DNA of 64,000 nt from Corynebacterium curieae (GTDB lineage: Bacteria > Actinomycetota > Actinomycetes > Mycobacteriales > Mycobacteriaceae). Location of the stretch: NCBI RefSeq assembly GCF_027570035.1, contig NZ_JAKMUU010000003.1, positions 186,001 to 250,000 of the forward strand, read 5' to 3'. Below, piece after piece: positions 27,989 to 39,639 of the stretch; position 1 is the first letter of the stretch; every line of letters begins with the position of its first letter. The notes beneath the pieces are model-generated. The model saw only the letters and a program-made list of their open reading frames with translations, was not told where the DNA came from and ran no database searches. A program made the translations under genes and the position numbers.

Positions 27989-29152
27989 TTAGTAGCGAAC
28001 AGCGAGTTCGACCTTTTGGAAGGACTTCAGGTCGGTATAGCCGCACTTGGCCATAGAACGGCGCAGCGCGCCGACGAGATTGGTGCGGCCGAAGGGCTCG
28101 CTAGAGGGGCCGTGCAACACGGTTTCAAGCGAGGGGGCCGCAGAATTCTCTGCCGCTTCGGCCGAGGTGCCGGTGGTGAGAAAATCCACGTCCAAGTCGG
28201 TATCGGCACCGGAGAACTGAACGAAGCCTCGTGGGAAGCGCGGGTGTCCGGCCGTGGCGGGCCAGTACCAGCCCTTACCACCGGCCTCGCGGGCCTGAGC
28301 AAGCAGCGGCCCTAGAACGACGCCGTCGGCACCGCACGCAAAAGCCTTGGCGATATTGCCGGAGTTTTCAAACTCGGCATCGGCGATGATGTGCACGTAG
28401 CGGCCGCCGGTCTCGTCGAGGTAGTCGCGGCGGGCGGCGGCGGCGTCGGCAATCGCAGTGCCCATGGCCGAGTCGATGCCGACGGTCTCGGCGTTGGTGG
28501 TCACACCCGCGCCTACAATGACGCCGGCTGCACCAGTGCGCATAAGGTGTAGCGCGGTGGTGTAGTCGGTGACTCCGCCGGCAATGACGGGGACGTCCAG
28601 CGAGCCGATAAACTCCTTGAGGTTCAATGGCTCACCGCCGGTAGCTACATGCTCGGCCGAAACCAAGGTGCCCTGAATAAACAGCAACTCGGCGCCGGCT
28701 TTGATGACCTTCGGAGCCATCTCGCGGGCGTGCTGCGGCGAGACCCGCACAGCTACAGTGACGCCGGAGTCGCGGACTTGGGAGATGCGTTCGGTAAGGA
28801 GGGCGTCGTCAAGCGGGGCAGCGTGTAGCTCCTGAATGATGGAGTTATCACCCGGCTGCGAGTAAATGCGGGCTAAAGCTCCCTCGAGGTCCTTGTGGCG
28901 GCCCCACAGGCCCTCGGCATTGATGACACCCAGGCCGCCTTGCTTGCCCATCTCGATGATGAATTCGGGCGTGGCGAGCGCATCGGTGGGATGGGACACG
29001 AAGGGAATGTCGAAGGTATATGCGTCGATGTTCCAGGTCGTATCCACGTCCTTGGAAGAACGGGTACGACGCTGCGGCACGATGGATAGTTGCTCTAGAT
29101 CGAAGGTGCGGCGGGCCTCGCGGCCGATGCCAATTTCGGCGTATTCACGCAT
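27989..29152 (-). CDS. guaB3: GuaB3-family IMP dehydrogenase-related protein
   Basis: 387 residues of IMPDH/GMPR barrel without CBS domains, the actinobacterial GuaB3 type (Rv3410c-like). The phosphate-binding part GAAGVIVGAGVTTNAETVG is present. Canonical IMPDH has the catalytic cysteine in GSICTTR; here the equivalent segment reads GAGVTTN with no cysteine. The dinucleotide and phosphate sites are otherwise recognisable (ADAEFENSGNIAKAFACGAD). Activity in actinobacteria is not settled, to my knowledge. It lies seven bases after guaB and is probably co-transcribed. Confidence 0.92.
   Translation of the reverse strand: MREYAEIGIGREARRTFDLEQLSIVPQRRTRSSKDVDTTWNIDAYTFDIPFVSHPTDALATPEFIIEMGKQGGLGVINAEGLWGRHKDLEGALARIYSQPGDNSIIQELHAAPLDDALLTERISQVRDSGVTVAVRVSPQHAREMAPKVIKAGAELLFIQGTLVSAEHVATGGEPLNLKEFIGSLDVPVIAGGVTDYTTALHLMRTGAAGVIVGAGVTTNAETVGIDSAMGTAIADAAAARRDYLDETGGRYVHIIADAEFENSGNIAKAFACGADGVVLGPLLAQAREAGGKGWYWPATAGHPRFPRGFVQFSGADTDLDVDFLTTGTSAEAAENSAAPSLETVLHGPSSEPFGRTNLVGALRRSMAKCGYTDLKSFQKVELAVRY
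28802..28815 (+). repeat. 14-mer repeat variant (13/14), inside guaB3
   Basis: GGCGTCGTCAAGCG on the plus strand: one base differs from the consensus (G to T). It encodes LDDA on the minus strand. Confidence 0.4.
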
Positions 29153-29159
29153 GATATTC

Positions 29160-30692
<1,533 letters not shown>

Positions 30693-30799
30693 TTAACAGG
30701 TTTAGCGGCTAACCCAACTGTAGTGCGTTGCCGGCCGAAGACACCATTTGGGCAGGGGGTAAATTGCCTCGGGCGAGCAAGTTCAATAGGCTCGCAGGC

Positions 30800-31171
30800 G
30801 TGAACTTCTTCGCCAATATGCCCCGCGATCCTTTCGCCGACGACCCGAATGACCCAGCCTCCTTCTTGGAGGAGGACGAGCAGGTCATGCCGCTTACCGA
30901 CGACGACCGGATCGCCATCATCCACGACCTCGCGCTGGTGCAGAAATTCGCCTCCATCCTCGGCCCACGCGGCATCGATGGCATCTTCTTCCTGTGCGAG
31001 GATTGCCAGGAAAACCACTTCTATGAGTGGGATATTATGGCCGCTAATATGCGCGCTACGCTCGAAGGGGAGCTAGCGCCCGTGCATGAGCCGAGCGCCG
31101 AGCCAGATCCCTCCCGCTACGTGCCCTGGGACTATGCCTTGGGCTACTTGGACGGCTTGGAGGGCCGCTAG
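30800..31171 (+). CDS. DUF5319 family protein
   Basis: 123 residues from GTG 30800; ATG 30818 (MPRDPFADDPND) is a possible alternative. Acidic, with PRDPFADDPNDPASFLEE at the N terminus and CEDCQENHFYEWDIMAANM mid-protein, the conserved centre of the actinobacterial DUF5319 family (Rv3412-like). The two cysteines in CEDC may bind metal. Function is unknown. It always sits between guaB and the sigD/rsdA pair in actinobacteria, and its gene ends 16 bases from the convergent rsdA. Confidence 0.85.
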   Translation: MNFFANMPRDPFADDPNDPASFLEEDEQVMPLTDDDRIAIIHDLALVQKFASILGPRGIDGIFFLCEDCQENHFYEWDIMAANMRATLEGELAPVHEPSAEPDPSRYVPWDYALGYLDGLEGR

Positions 31172-31202
31172 CTACTACTACTACTGCTACTGCTGTTGCT
31201 GG
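31171..31202. repeat. CTA/CTG trinucleotide tract at the rsdA stop codon
   Basis: On the minus strand the rsdA end reads as a run of CAG/CAA codons followed by TAG CAG TAG TAG TAG TAG. It forms a short in-frame trinucleotide repeat containing the stop codon. One-base or repeat-length changes could move the stop. Confidence 0.7.
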
Positions 31203-31945
31203 CCCAGTTCGATGGTGGTCGTAGGCTCGTCCTCATCGTTGGGATTAGGCTGCGGGTTTTGCTGGGCTTGCTCCGTGACTACCACGGTTTCGGTGGCGTA
31301 CTGCGTTTCGGTCACGGTGGCCGGTTCCGGCCGCTGCTCCGGCTGAGAGGCTTTTTCTGCCACGGTTTCGGTGGCGGTCTCCGTAACGGTGTGCGGGGTA
31401 GGCTTCGGGTGCGCAGAGCGCTTTTGTTCGGCCTCACGGTTGACGGCGATGGCCTTTTCTTCCTTGCCTTCGGCCTCGTCCAGCTTGGCGCGGGCATCCT
31501 TCATCAGTTCGCGAGCGCCTTCAATATCGCCTTCGGCCGCGCGAGATTCCATCTCTTCCAGCGTGCCGGCCAGTTCTACGTTGCGAGTCTTATCGCCGTT
31601 ATCAAAGGTTCCAGCGTGCAACATCGCACCACCGGCGCCAGCGATGACTAGGGTTGCGGCGGCAGCGCCGATGAGCCCATGCACAAAGGGGCCGCCGCGG
31701 CGACGTTTGCGGGCTTGGCCCAAGTCAATGACCTCAGGCTCAGCGTCGGCGCCTTCTACCAGCGGTGCTGGGGGCATCTGCTTGTCGACGTCCCCCTTTA
31801 ACTCCAGCAGCAACTCCGCCAGGGCATCCTGGCCATCGGAAGGGTCGGTTCCCTCCGAAAGCTCGGTGAGGAATGCATCATCATCTACCAAGGGCTGGAG
31901 CTGGTCCGCGAGGCCGTCATTATCGCCGTGGTGCTTCGGTGCCAT
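31187..31945 (-). CDS. rsdA: Anti-sigma-D factor RsdA
   Basis: Membrane anti-sigma factor holding SigD. 252 residues: an N-terminal cytoplasmic sigma-binding segment (about 8-50, LADQLQPLVDDDAFLTELSEG), a single membrane helix (about 86-107, VHGLIGAAAATLVIAGAGGAML), then a long extracytoplasmic region. The first part of that region is helical and charged (EEMESRAAEGDIEGARELMKD); the rest is low-complexity Thr/Pro/Gln. In mycobacteria RsdA is released by regulated degradation. Its gene follows sigD in the same direction with 64 bases between them. Confidence 0.88.
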   Translation of the reverse strand: MAPKHHGDNDGLADQLQPLVDDDAFLTELSEGTDPSDGQDALAELLLELKGDVDKQMPPAPLVEGADAEPEVIDLGQARKRRRGGPFVHGLIGAAAATLVIAGAGGAMLHAGTFDNGDKTRNVELAGTLEEMESRAAEGDIEGARELMKDARAKLDEAEGKEEKAIAVNREAEQKRSAHPKPTPHTVTETATETVAEKASQPEQRPEPATVTETQYATETVVVTEQAQQNPQPNPNDEDEPTTTIELGQQQQ

Positions 31946-32009
31946 GATGGTGTCTCTCCCCCTTCCTTTCTGTTATGAGATATCCGCTGTGAGTAGGGCA
32001 AGAAGACCC

Positions 32010-32600
32010 TTAGTGCGCAGTTTCCTGTGCGGCTTGGAGAGTCTTTCGCAATTGAGCGAGCGCTCGGTGCTGTGCGACACGAACCGCGCCTGGGGTGGAA
32101 TCCACAATTTCCGCGGTCTCTTCTGCCGACAAACCATTGAACACGCGCAGAATAACGATGTTTTTCGCCTTGTCACTTAACGTATCGAGCAAGGCGCGCA
32201 TTCTGTTACTACCGTCGGCCTCCAACGCCCATTCTTCGGGGGTGGCTTCTCGCGCGGAATCTTCTGGGATTTCTTCGGTAGGCGTGGACTTATCGCGGCC
32301 CATGGCGCGGTGGGCGTCAGTGACCTTATTAAAGGCGATGCCATAGACGTAGGCCATAAACGGGCGGCCCTTGTCTTCATAGGAACCAATAGAGGTGGCT
32401 ACTGCAAGGCAAATCTCTTGGGCCACATCTTCCGCAGTGGGCTGGCGTCCGCCGCCAATGCGGGCGCGGCAGTAACGCAGCACCTGCGGGTGAATGATCC
32501 GCAGGACTTTTTGCAGCGCCCGCCGGCTGCCGTCGACGGCATGCGGGACGAGATCCGCTAACTCCTGTTCCTTATCACTCACGTATGCACCCTCTGACAT
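32010..32600 (-). CDS. sigD: ECF RNA polymerase sigma factor SigD
   Basis: 196 residues. Region 2 (about residues 30-100, VLRYCRARIGG, AEDVAQEICLAV, FMAYVYGIAFNKVTDAHR) and region 4 (about 135-185, LSDKAKNIVILRVFNGLSAEETAEIVDSTPGAVRVAQHRALAQLR in sense) are complete. GTG 32582 is an alternative start seven codons in (MSDKEQELADLV). In corynebacteria SigD controls mycolate/cell-envelope genes. Divergent from whcB with 287 bases of control region between; I see no clear ECF-type box there. Confidence 0.93.
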   Translation of the reverse strand: MSEGAYVSDKEQELADLVPHAVDGSRRALQKVLRIIHPQVLRYCRARIGGGRQPTAEDVAQEICLAVATSIGSYEDKGRPFMAYVYGIAFNKVTDAHRAMGRDKSTPTEEIPEDSAREATPEEWALEADGSNRMRALLDTLSDKAKNIVILRVFNGLSAEETAEIVDSTPGAVRVAQHRALAQLRKTLQAAQETAH

Positions 32601-32887
32601 GTTTTAAACCGGTAACTAACCATATTGGCACAGGGGAAGTTTATGCAAAGGCAGCACGCGGTCACATCGCCGATGCAACCGGAGCAGCAGAAAATTCATA
32701 TACCGTTAACCTTCGCCGTTTTCGCTGGTAAACCGCAGTGCAGGTGGGGCCAGCGAGGGAAGAATACCTAAAAGTCAAAAATCGGTAACCCACCGTTTAC
32801 CCACGCACGAAACACTACGTGAGGTTGCTTCCCGCGAGACCGCGGAAACCACAAAGAATTCTCGTCCTTACAAAGGAGCTTAGTAAC

Positions 32888-33190
32888 GTGTCTCAGCCGA
32901 ATTTGCTTCCCGGTCCCACCGCTGACCTGTGGGATTGGCAGCTTCAAGGCGCTTGCCGCGGCGAAAACTCGGACGTATTTTATCACCCGGATGGCGAGCG
33001 CGGCCGTGCCCGCGCCCAACGTGAGAACCGTGCAAAGGCCATCTGCAACTCCTGCCCGGTCATCGACATGTGCCGCGAGCACGCCCTGCAATCCGCCGAG
33101 CCCTATGGTGTGTGGGGCGGCATGAGCGAATCCGAGCGCGTGGTGGCGCTGCGCCAGCGCCGCCGCGCCACTGCCCCTGTCAACGCTTAG
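32888..33190 (+). CDS. whcB: WhiB-family Fe-S regulator (WhcB-like)
   Basis: 100 residues from GTG 32888. The WhiB domain has four cluster cysteines: one in GACRGE (about residue 22), two in CNSCPV and one in MCREH. The GVWGG turn is present, followed by the basic C-terminal helix (LRQRRRATAP). WhiB proteins bind a 4Fe-4S cluster and sigma region 4 to control redox and stress genes. Location beside sigD matches mycobacterial whiB3 and C. glutamicum whcB as I remember them. The name rests on position. Confidence 0.85.
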   Translation: MSQPNLLPGPTADLWDWQLQGACRGENSDVFYHPDGERGRARAQRENRAKAICNSCPVIDMCREHALQSAEPYGVWGGMSESERVVALRQRRRATAPVNA

Positions 33191-33199
33191 GACGGGAAA

Positions 33200-35527
33200 C
33201 TAGGGGGAGACGAGGGCGTCGGCAAGAAAGCGCCCCGTCACCGAGTCTTGCTGCTCGGCTAAATCGGCCGGGGTGCCGCTAAAGACAAGCTGGCCGCCGG
33301 CCGAACCGGCGCCAGGGCCCAAGTCGATGGCGTGATCCGCATGCGCGAGTACGGCCAAGTTGTGATCGATGCAGATGACGGTGTGGCCGGAGTCCACCAG
33401 CTCATCCAGCAGCGCCAAGATACGCGCGGTATCCGCCGGATGCAGGCCGGTGGTGGGCTCATCAAGCACCAGCACATCAGCGGTGGACTTCTTATCGCTT
33501 AGATGCGCTGCGAGCTTGAGGCGCTGGCGTTCACCGCCAGACAAAGTAGACAGCGGCTGGCCTAGGGTCACGTACCCCAAGCCGACGGTGCATAATGTGT
33601 CGCAAATTTTCGCCGCGGCCGGAACCTTGACCTCGCGCAGGAACTCTGCTGCGTGGGAAGCCGAGAGCTCGAAGACATCAGCAATGGTGCGCCCGCCTAA
33701 GGTATAGGCCAGCACGTCGGCCGAAAAGCGGCAACCCTGGCAGATTTCGCACGTTACATCTACCCCGCTCATCACCTCTAGCTCCACGTAGACCACGCCC
33801 GCGCCATTGCACTTTGGGCAAGCACCTTCAGAATTTGCGGAAAAGAGCGCGGGCTTTACTCCATTGGCCTTGGCAAAGGCCTTGCGGATGGGGTCGAGAA
33901 CACCGGTGTAGGTCGCGGGGTTAGAGCGGCGCGAACCTTTGATGGGGGCCTGGCCGATGCTGAGCAAGCGCTCCCCTACTGCGGCCGGAATCTCGGCCGT
34001 GAGCGAGGATTTGCCAGAACCTGCGACACCGGTAATGACGGTCAAGACGCCTTCGGGAAAATCGACGTCTATGTCGCGCAGGTTATTGCGCTGGGCACCA
34101 CGGATAGAAGATTTTCCGGTCGGCTCGCGCACGGTCTCCTTCAGCACGACGGGCTCGGACATGTGCCGGGCGGTGGGGGTATCGGCCACGCGCAGTTGTG
34201 CGGGAGTGCCGCCGAAGGTAATGCGGCCGCCGTCCCCACCGGCACCAGGACCGAGATCCACCACGTGATCGGCCGCCGCGATGGTAGAGGGATTGTGCTC
34301 CACCACCAGCACTGTATTGCCCTTATCGCGCAGCCGCAGCAGGAGGCTATTGATGCGCTCGCAGTCGCTCGGGTGCAGGCCGGCGGTGGGTTCGTCGAAG
34401 ACATAGGTGACGTCGGAAAGCGCGGAGCCTAGGTGGCGGACCATGCGGGTGCGTTGGGCTTCGCCACCGGAGAGCGTGCCGGCCGCGCGGGCGAGGGTGA
34501 GGTACCCCAAGCCGAGCTCGATGGCATTGTCCACGGCCGCGGCGATGGAATCGAGCAGCGGTTGCGCGGCCGGCAGGGAGACGTCAGCGAGCCAGCGGCG
34601 CAGGTCAGTAAGCTCCATCTCGCACAGGTCCGCGATGGAAGCATCCTCGATATAGGATTCGCGGGCGTGGCGGGCTAGGCGCGTGCCGTGGCATTCGGGG
34701 CAGGCAACGAAGACGACGGCGCGCTCAACAAAAGCCCGCATGTGCTTTTGTAGGCTTTCTACCGGTTTGCTTAGCACGTTCTTGCGCAGGCGCGTGGCCA
34801 GGCCCATGTAACTCATGTTGACCCCGCCGACCTTGGTTTTGGTCTCGGTATAGTACAGCGCCTCTTTTTGTTCGGCCGTAAACTCGCGGACGGGAATGTC
34901 GGCCGGGTACAGGCCGGATTCGGCGTAGGCGCGCCACATCCAGGAGTCGGGTTTCATGCCGGGGTAGATAATGGCGCCTTCGGCAAGCGAAAGATCCTCG
35001 TCGACTAGGCAGGACAGATCGATATCGGAAACGCGGCCGGTACCCTCGCATTCGGGGCACATTCCACCGGTGCGCTCGAAGCGGCGCACCTCCTTGGTGC
35101 CGTTGACCTCAATGGCGCCCTGGCCGGAGGCGGAGGGTACGTTAAAGGAGTAGGCCGCAGGGCCGCCGGCGCGCGGGGTGGCCATGCGCGAGTACAGTAC
35201 GCGCAGCATGGCAGTGATGTCGGTGGCGGTGCCAAAGGTGGAGCGGGAGGAGGCAGCCATAGGCTCCTGGCCCACCACGATGGCGGCCGTGAGATGCTCT
35301 AGCTTGTCGACGTCCGGCCGGGCCAACGACGGCATAAACCCCTGCACGAAACCTGGGTAGGTCTCGTTGATAAGCCGCTGGGACTCGGCCGCGATGGTGT
35401 CGAAGACCAGGGAGGATTTGCCGGATCCGGATACACCGGTAAAGACGGTGAGCTGGCGCTTGGGGATGGACAGGGAGATATCGCGCAGGTTGTTTTCGCG
35501 TGCGCCGGTGACCTTGATGTATTCCAC
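33200..35527 (-). CDS. UvrA-like dual ABC ATPase
   Basis: 775 residues with two UvrA-type ATPase halves. Half 1: Walker A GVSGSGKSSL (about 31-40), zinc modules CPECEG and CPECHG, signature LSGGEAQR and Walker B YVFDEPTAGLHPSD. Half 2: GVAGSGKSSL, CPKCNG, CEICQG, LSGGERQR and VLVLDEPTTGLHPAD. True UvrA is about 950 residues; this one is short in the first insertion (UvrB-binding) region, like the UvrA2/DrrC class tied to resistance to DNA-binding drugs. It is placed between whcB and groEL, where M. tuberculosis has no such gene; probably an accessory insertion. Confidence 0.88.
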   Translation of the reverse strand: MEYIKVTGARENNLRDISLSIPKRQLTVFTGVSGSGKSSLVFDTIAAESQRLINETYPGFVQGFMPSLARPDVDKLEHLTAAIVVGQEPMAASSRSTFGTATDITAMLRVLYSRMATPRAGGPAAYSFNVPSASGQGAIEVNGTKEVRRFERTGGMCPECEGTGRVSDIDLSCLVDEDLSLAEGAIIYPGMKPDSWMWRAYAESGLYPADIPVREFTAEQKEALYYTETKTKVGGVNMSYMGLATRLRKNVLSKPVESLQKHMRAFVERAVVFVACPECHGTRLARHARESYIEDASIADLCEMELTDLRRWLADVSLPAAQPLLDSIAAAVDNAIELGLGYLTLARAAGTLSGGEAQRTRMVRHLGSALSDVTYVFDEPTAGLHPSDCERINSLLLRLRDKGNTVLVVEHNPSTIAAADHVVDLGPGAGGDGGRITFGGTPAQLRVADTPTARHMSEPVVLKETVREPTGKSSIRGAQRNNLRDIDVDFPEGVLTVITGVAGSGKSSLTAEIPAAVGERLLSIGQAPIKGSRRSNPATYTGVLDPIRKAFAKANGVKPALFSANSEGACPKCNGAGVVYVELEVMSGVDVTCEICQGCRFSADVLAYTLGGRTIADVFELSASHAAEFLREVKVPAAAKICDTLCTVGLGYVTLGQPLSTLSGGERQRLKLAAHLSDKKSTADVLVLDEPTTGLHPADTARILALLDELVDSGHTVICIDHNLAVLAHADHAIDLGPGAGSAGGQLVFSGTPADLAEQQDSVTGRFLADALVSP

Positions 35528-35551
35528 GGCCCTAGTCTAGGCACAACAAAA

Positions 35552-35576
35552 CCCGCCGCGCGGGAAGCGGGGCGGG
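35552..35576 (-). terminator. groEL terminator
   Basis: On the minus strand a GC stem (CCCGCC with GGCGGG) is followed by TTTTGTTGT, as expected after groEL. An alternative five-base stem pairing overlaps it. Confidence 0.7.
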
Positions 35577-35591
35577 CGATGTTGGGAAGGT

Positions 35592-37510
<1,919 letters not shown>

Positions 37511-37622
37511 GATGTTTCCTCCGTAGTGTTCGTATGCGCGCCGGCATGGCGCGCGCGTGCCGGTTGTGGATGTCCAGCACAGCCGTCGTCGCGGGTGAAC
37601 AACTGTGGGTCAAACAACCTGA

Positions 37623-37649
37623 TTAGCACTCTACCCTCGTGACTGCTAA
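37623..37649. promoter_or_regulatory. CIRCE element (HrcA operator) before groES
   Basis: TTAGCACTC-N9-GACTGCTAA, one base pair from the CIRCE consensus (GAGTGCTAA on the right arm). It lies 113 bases upstream of the groES start in the groES promoter region. Heat shock relieves HrcA binding. Confidence 0.9.
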
Positions 37650-37696
37650 CCCTCAACAATGGCTCGGCCCACATTTCTACGCCCTCAGCGATCCCC

Positions 37697-38938
37697 TCAG
37701 CGCTCCCGTTGCCCGGCGCGCACGAAGCCGGCAAGCGCCAGCTTGACGACGCCCAGTGCGATAAACATGGCACCAAAGACTACGGCAAAGGCGGGCCACC
37801 ACAGCTCCTCTATCAGCGTCCGACCGAAGGAGGCTTGTGGGGTGAGGAGGTGGTGGAGAGGGAGGAGCGTCGCCAAGCACAGCGCCCAGACCACGCCGGC
37901 CGCGGTCAGGGTGAGGCAGGCTGCTTCTCCCACTTGCACGCGCGCCCAAGCCGAAGGGGCAGCGCCCGCCAAGGTGAGGCCACGAATATCGGCCGCGATG
38001 CGCCCGTGCATAAGCAGCGAGGTAAGCACGGCGCTGACAATGCTAGGGGTAAAGACTGGCCCTAAAAGGGCGACGAAGACTTGCCAGGAGGACAAGGTGC
38101 CGCCGGCGCCTGCGTCATTCCCAAAGCGCAGGCCCGAGCCGACGGCGACGATAAAGCCGCCAACGAGCACCCATGGCACGATGTGCGGCGTGGAAAAGCA
38201 CCGGCGCACGCGCACATTAGCCCCAGCGATGCCGGCCGCGCGGGTCCATTGATCCAGGACAGGCATAAGCCAGGGCAAAAAGAGCGCGACGAGGATGACT
38301 AGGCCCATCTCGGCCGAGAGGAGGTCGCCGGGATCATCGATGTGCAGGCATCCGTAGACCGTACCGCCGACGGCCGCGGACGCGAGCAGGAATTTCACCA
38401 TGAGCCACGCCGGGTGTGCGGTAATGCGCGGCCGAAAGACTCGGCGCAGTGGAGGGAGCGCGCCAACCAGGGCCGCGGACATGCAGACGGCTACTGCAAT
38501 GCCGGTGACCTGGCCGGTTATGGCAATGTCTGGCATGGGGATGCCGTCGCTGCGCAGGGCGCGCACGCACGGTGTAAGCAGCGGTCGGGCCGGCAGCACA
38601 CCGAGGAGCCCAGCGGCCGCGCTGACCGCTGCGACTTGGCCCAGGATGAAAGCGAGGATCATCCACCCGGGCATACCCACCATGCGCCAGGAGCGGTAGA
38701 CCGGCTCGCGCTCGGCAATGATAAGGCGCATCTGCGATAACGTCACCAATACCACCACACACAGGGCCATGCCTAGCACCGTGCCACCCAGCGGGCCGGC
38801 GGGGTCTTCTTCGGCCCCGGAGGAAGCCACCAGCATGGCGAGCGCCAGGGTGCACGAGGTGGAAGAAACTACCAGGGTCAGCGCCACGGCCAGCCACGAT
38901 AGCCAATTGGACTGTAGGTCCTTAAGCCACACCAGCAT
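37697..38938 (-). CDS. FtsX-like ABC transporter permease
   Basis: 413 residues with about eight to ten hydrophobic helices arranged in two FtsX-like halves: the first four within residues 1-170 and the second within about 270-400. Loop SQMRLIIAEREPVYRSWRMVGM resembles the cytoplasmic coupling helix of MacB/BceB-like permeases. It overlaps the preceding ATPase gene by 17 bases. Such pairs export or detoxify peptides or haem; the substrate is unknown. Divergent two-component genes lie just upstream of the ATPase. Confidence 0.8.
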   Translation of the reverse strand: MLVWLKDLQSNWLSWLAVALTLVVSSTSCTLALAMLVASSGAEEDPAGPLGGTVLGMALCVVVLVTLSQMRLIIAEREPVYRSWRMVGMPGWMILAFILGQVAAVSAAAGLLGVLPARPLLTPCVRALRSDGIPMPDIAITGQVTGIAVAVCMSAALVGALPPLRRVFRPRITAHPAWLMVKFLLASAAVGGTVYGCLHIDDPGDLLSAEMGLVILVALFLPWLMPVLDQWTRAAGIAGANVRVRRCFSTPHIVPWVLVGGFIVAVGSGLRFGNDAGAGGTLSSWQVFVALLGPVFTPSIVSAVLTSLLMHGRIAADIRGLTLAGAAPSAWARVQVGEAACLTLTAAGVVWALCLATLLPLHHLLTPQASFGRTLIEELWWPAFAVVFGAMFIALGVVKLALAGFVRAGQRER

Positions 38939-39527
38939 GAGCCACCTCCTCCAAGGAAATGATCCGGTCGGCCGCTTCGGCGGCGAGGTGCGAGTGAGTC
39001 ACCATGACCACGCTGGCGCCATCGCGGGCGGCGGCGCGCAGGTGGGAAAGGACGGTGGATGCGGTGGCGTCGTCAAGCGCGCCCGTGGGCTCGTCAGCGA
39101 AGATATAGGGCGCCTGAGCCAGCAGTGCCCGGGCGACGGCCACGCGTTGCTGCTGCCCGCCAGAAAGCTGTGCGGGCAGGCGGCACTCTAAACCAGCAAG
39201 ACCAAGCGAATCAAAGACCTCTGCCACCTGGCCGCGTGTAGGGCGTCGGCCAGAAAAGTGCGCGGTCAAGGTGGCATTGCGCTTGGCGTTGAGGGATTCC
39301 AGGAGGTTATAGTCTTGGAATACAAATGCACGCTGCTTGCGCCCCGGCGCGTTAACTCGGCCGGAAGTGGGCTTATCTAGCCCGGATAGCAGGTTCAGGA
39401 GCGTGGTTTTGCCGCTTCCTGAAGGCCCCATGATGGCGACGAATTCGCCTGGGGAGATGGACACATTGACGCGATTGAGGACGGTGCGGCGGCCGTAGCG
39501 CTTGCTGAGGTTGTCTGCTTTTAACAT
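38922..39527 (-). CDS. ABC transporter ATP-binding protein (LolD/HrtA type)
   Basis: 201 residues from ATG 39527. Walker [10 protein letters not shown] (about residues 36-44), Q-loop VFQDYNL, signature LSGGQQQR, Walker [11 protein letters not shown] and H-loop VTHSH are all present; it is the compact type that serves FtsX/MacB permeases. Start choice: the frame is open to 39653, but [12 protein letters not shown] is the typical start and the upstream part overlaps the kinase control region. It is divergent from the histidine kinase gene, so the pair is probably controlled by it. Confidence 0.88.
   Translation of the reverse strand: MLKADNLSKRYGRRTVLNRVNVSISPGEFVAIMGPSGSGKTTLLNLLSGLDKPTSGRVNAPGRKQRAFVFQDYNLLESLNAKRNATLTAHFSGRRPTRGQVAEVFDSLGLAGLECRLPAQLSGGQQQRVAVARALLAQAPYIFADEPTGALDDATASTVLSHLRAAARDGASVVMVTHSHLAAEAADRIISLEEVAHAGVA
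39066..39079 (+). repeat. 14-mer repeat variant (13/14), inside ABC ATPase
   Basis: GGCGTCGTCAAGCG on the plus strand, one base from the consensus; encodes LDDA on the minus strand, within the Walker B/D-loop region. Confidence 0.4.
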
Positions 39528-39639
39528 GCCTTTGATTCCACTCGGCCGCGCAGAAGAAAGACATGGGGCGGGCTGCCCGGAAAATGGTAGAGCTAGCTCT
39601 ACTGCCCCACCCTGGCTAAGGCGGCTAGGCTCATGGGTT

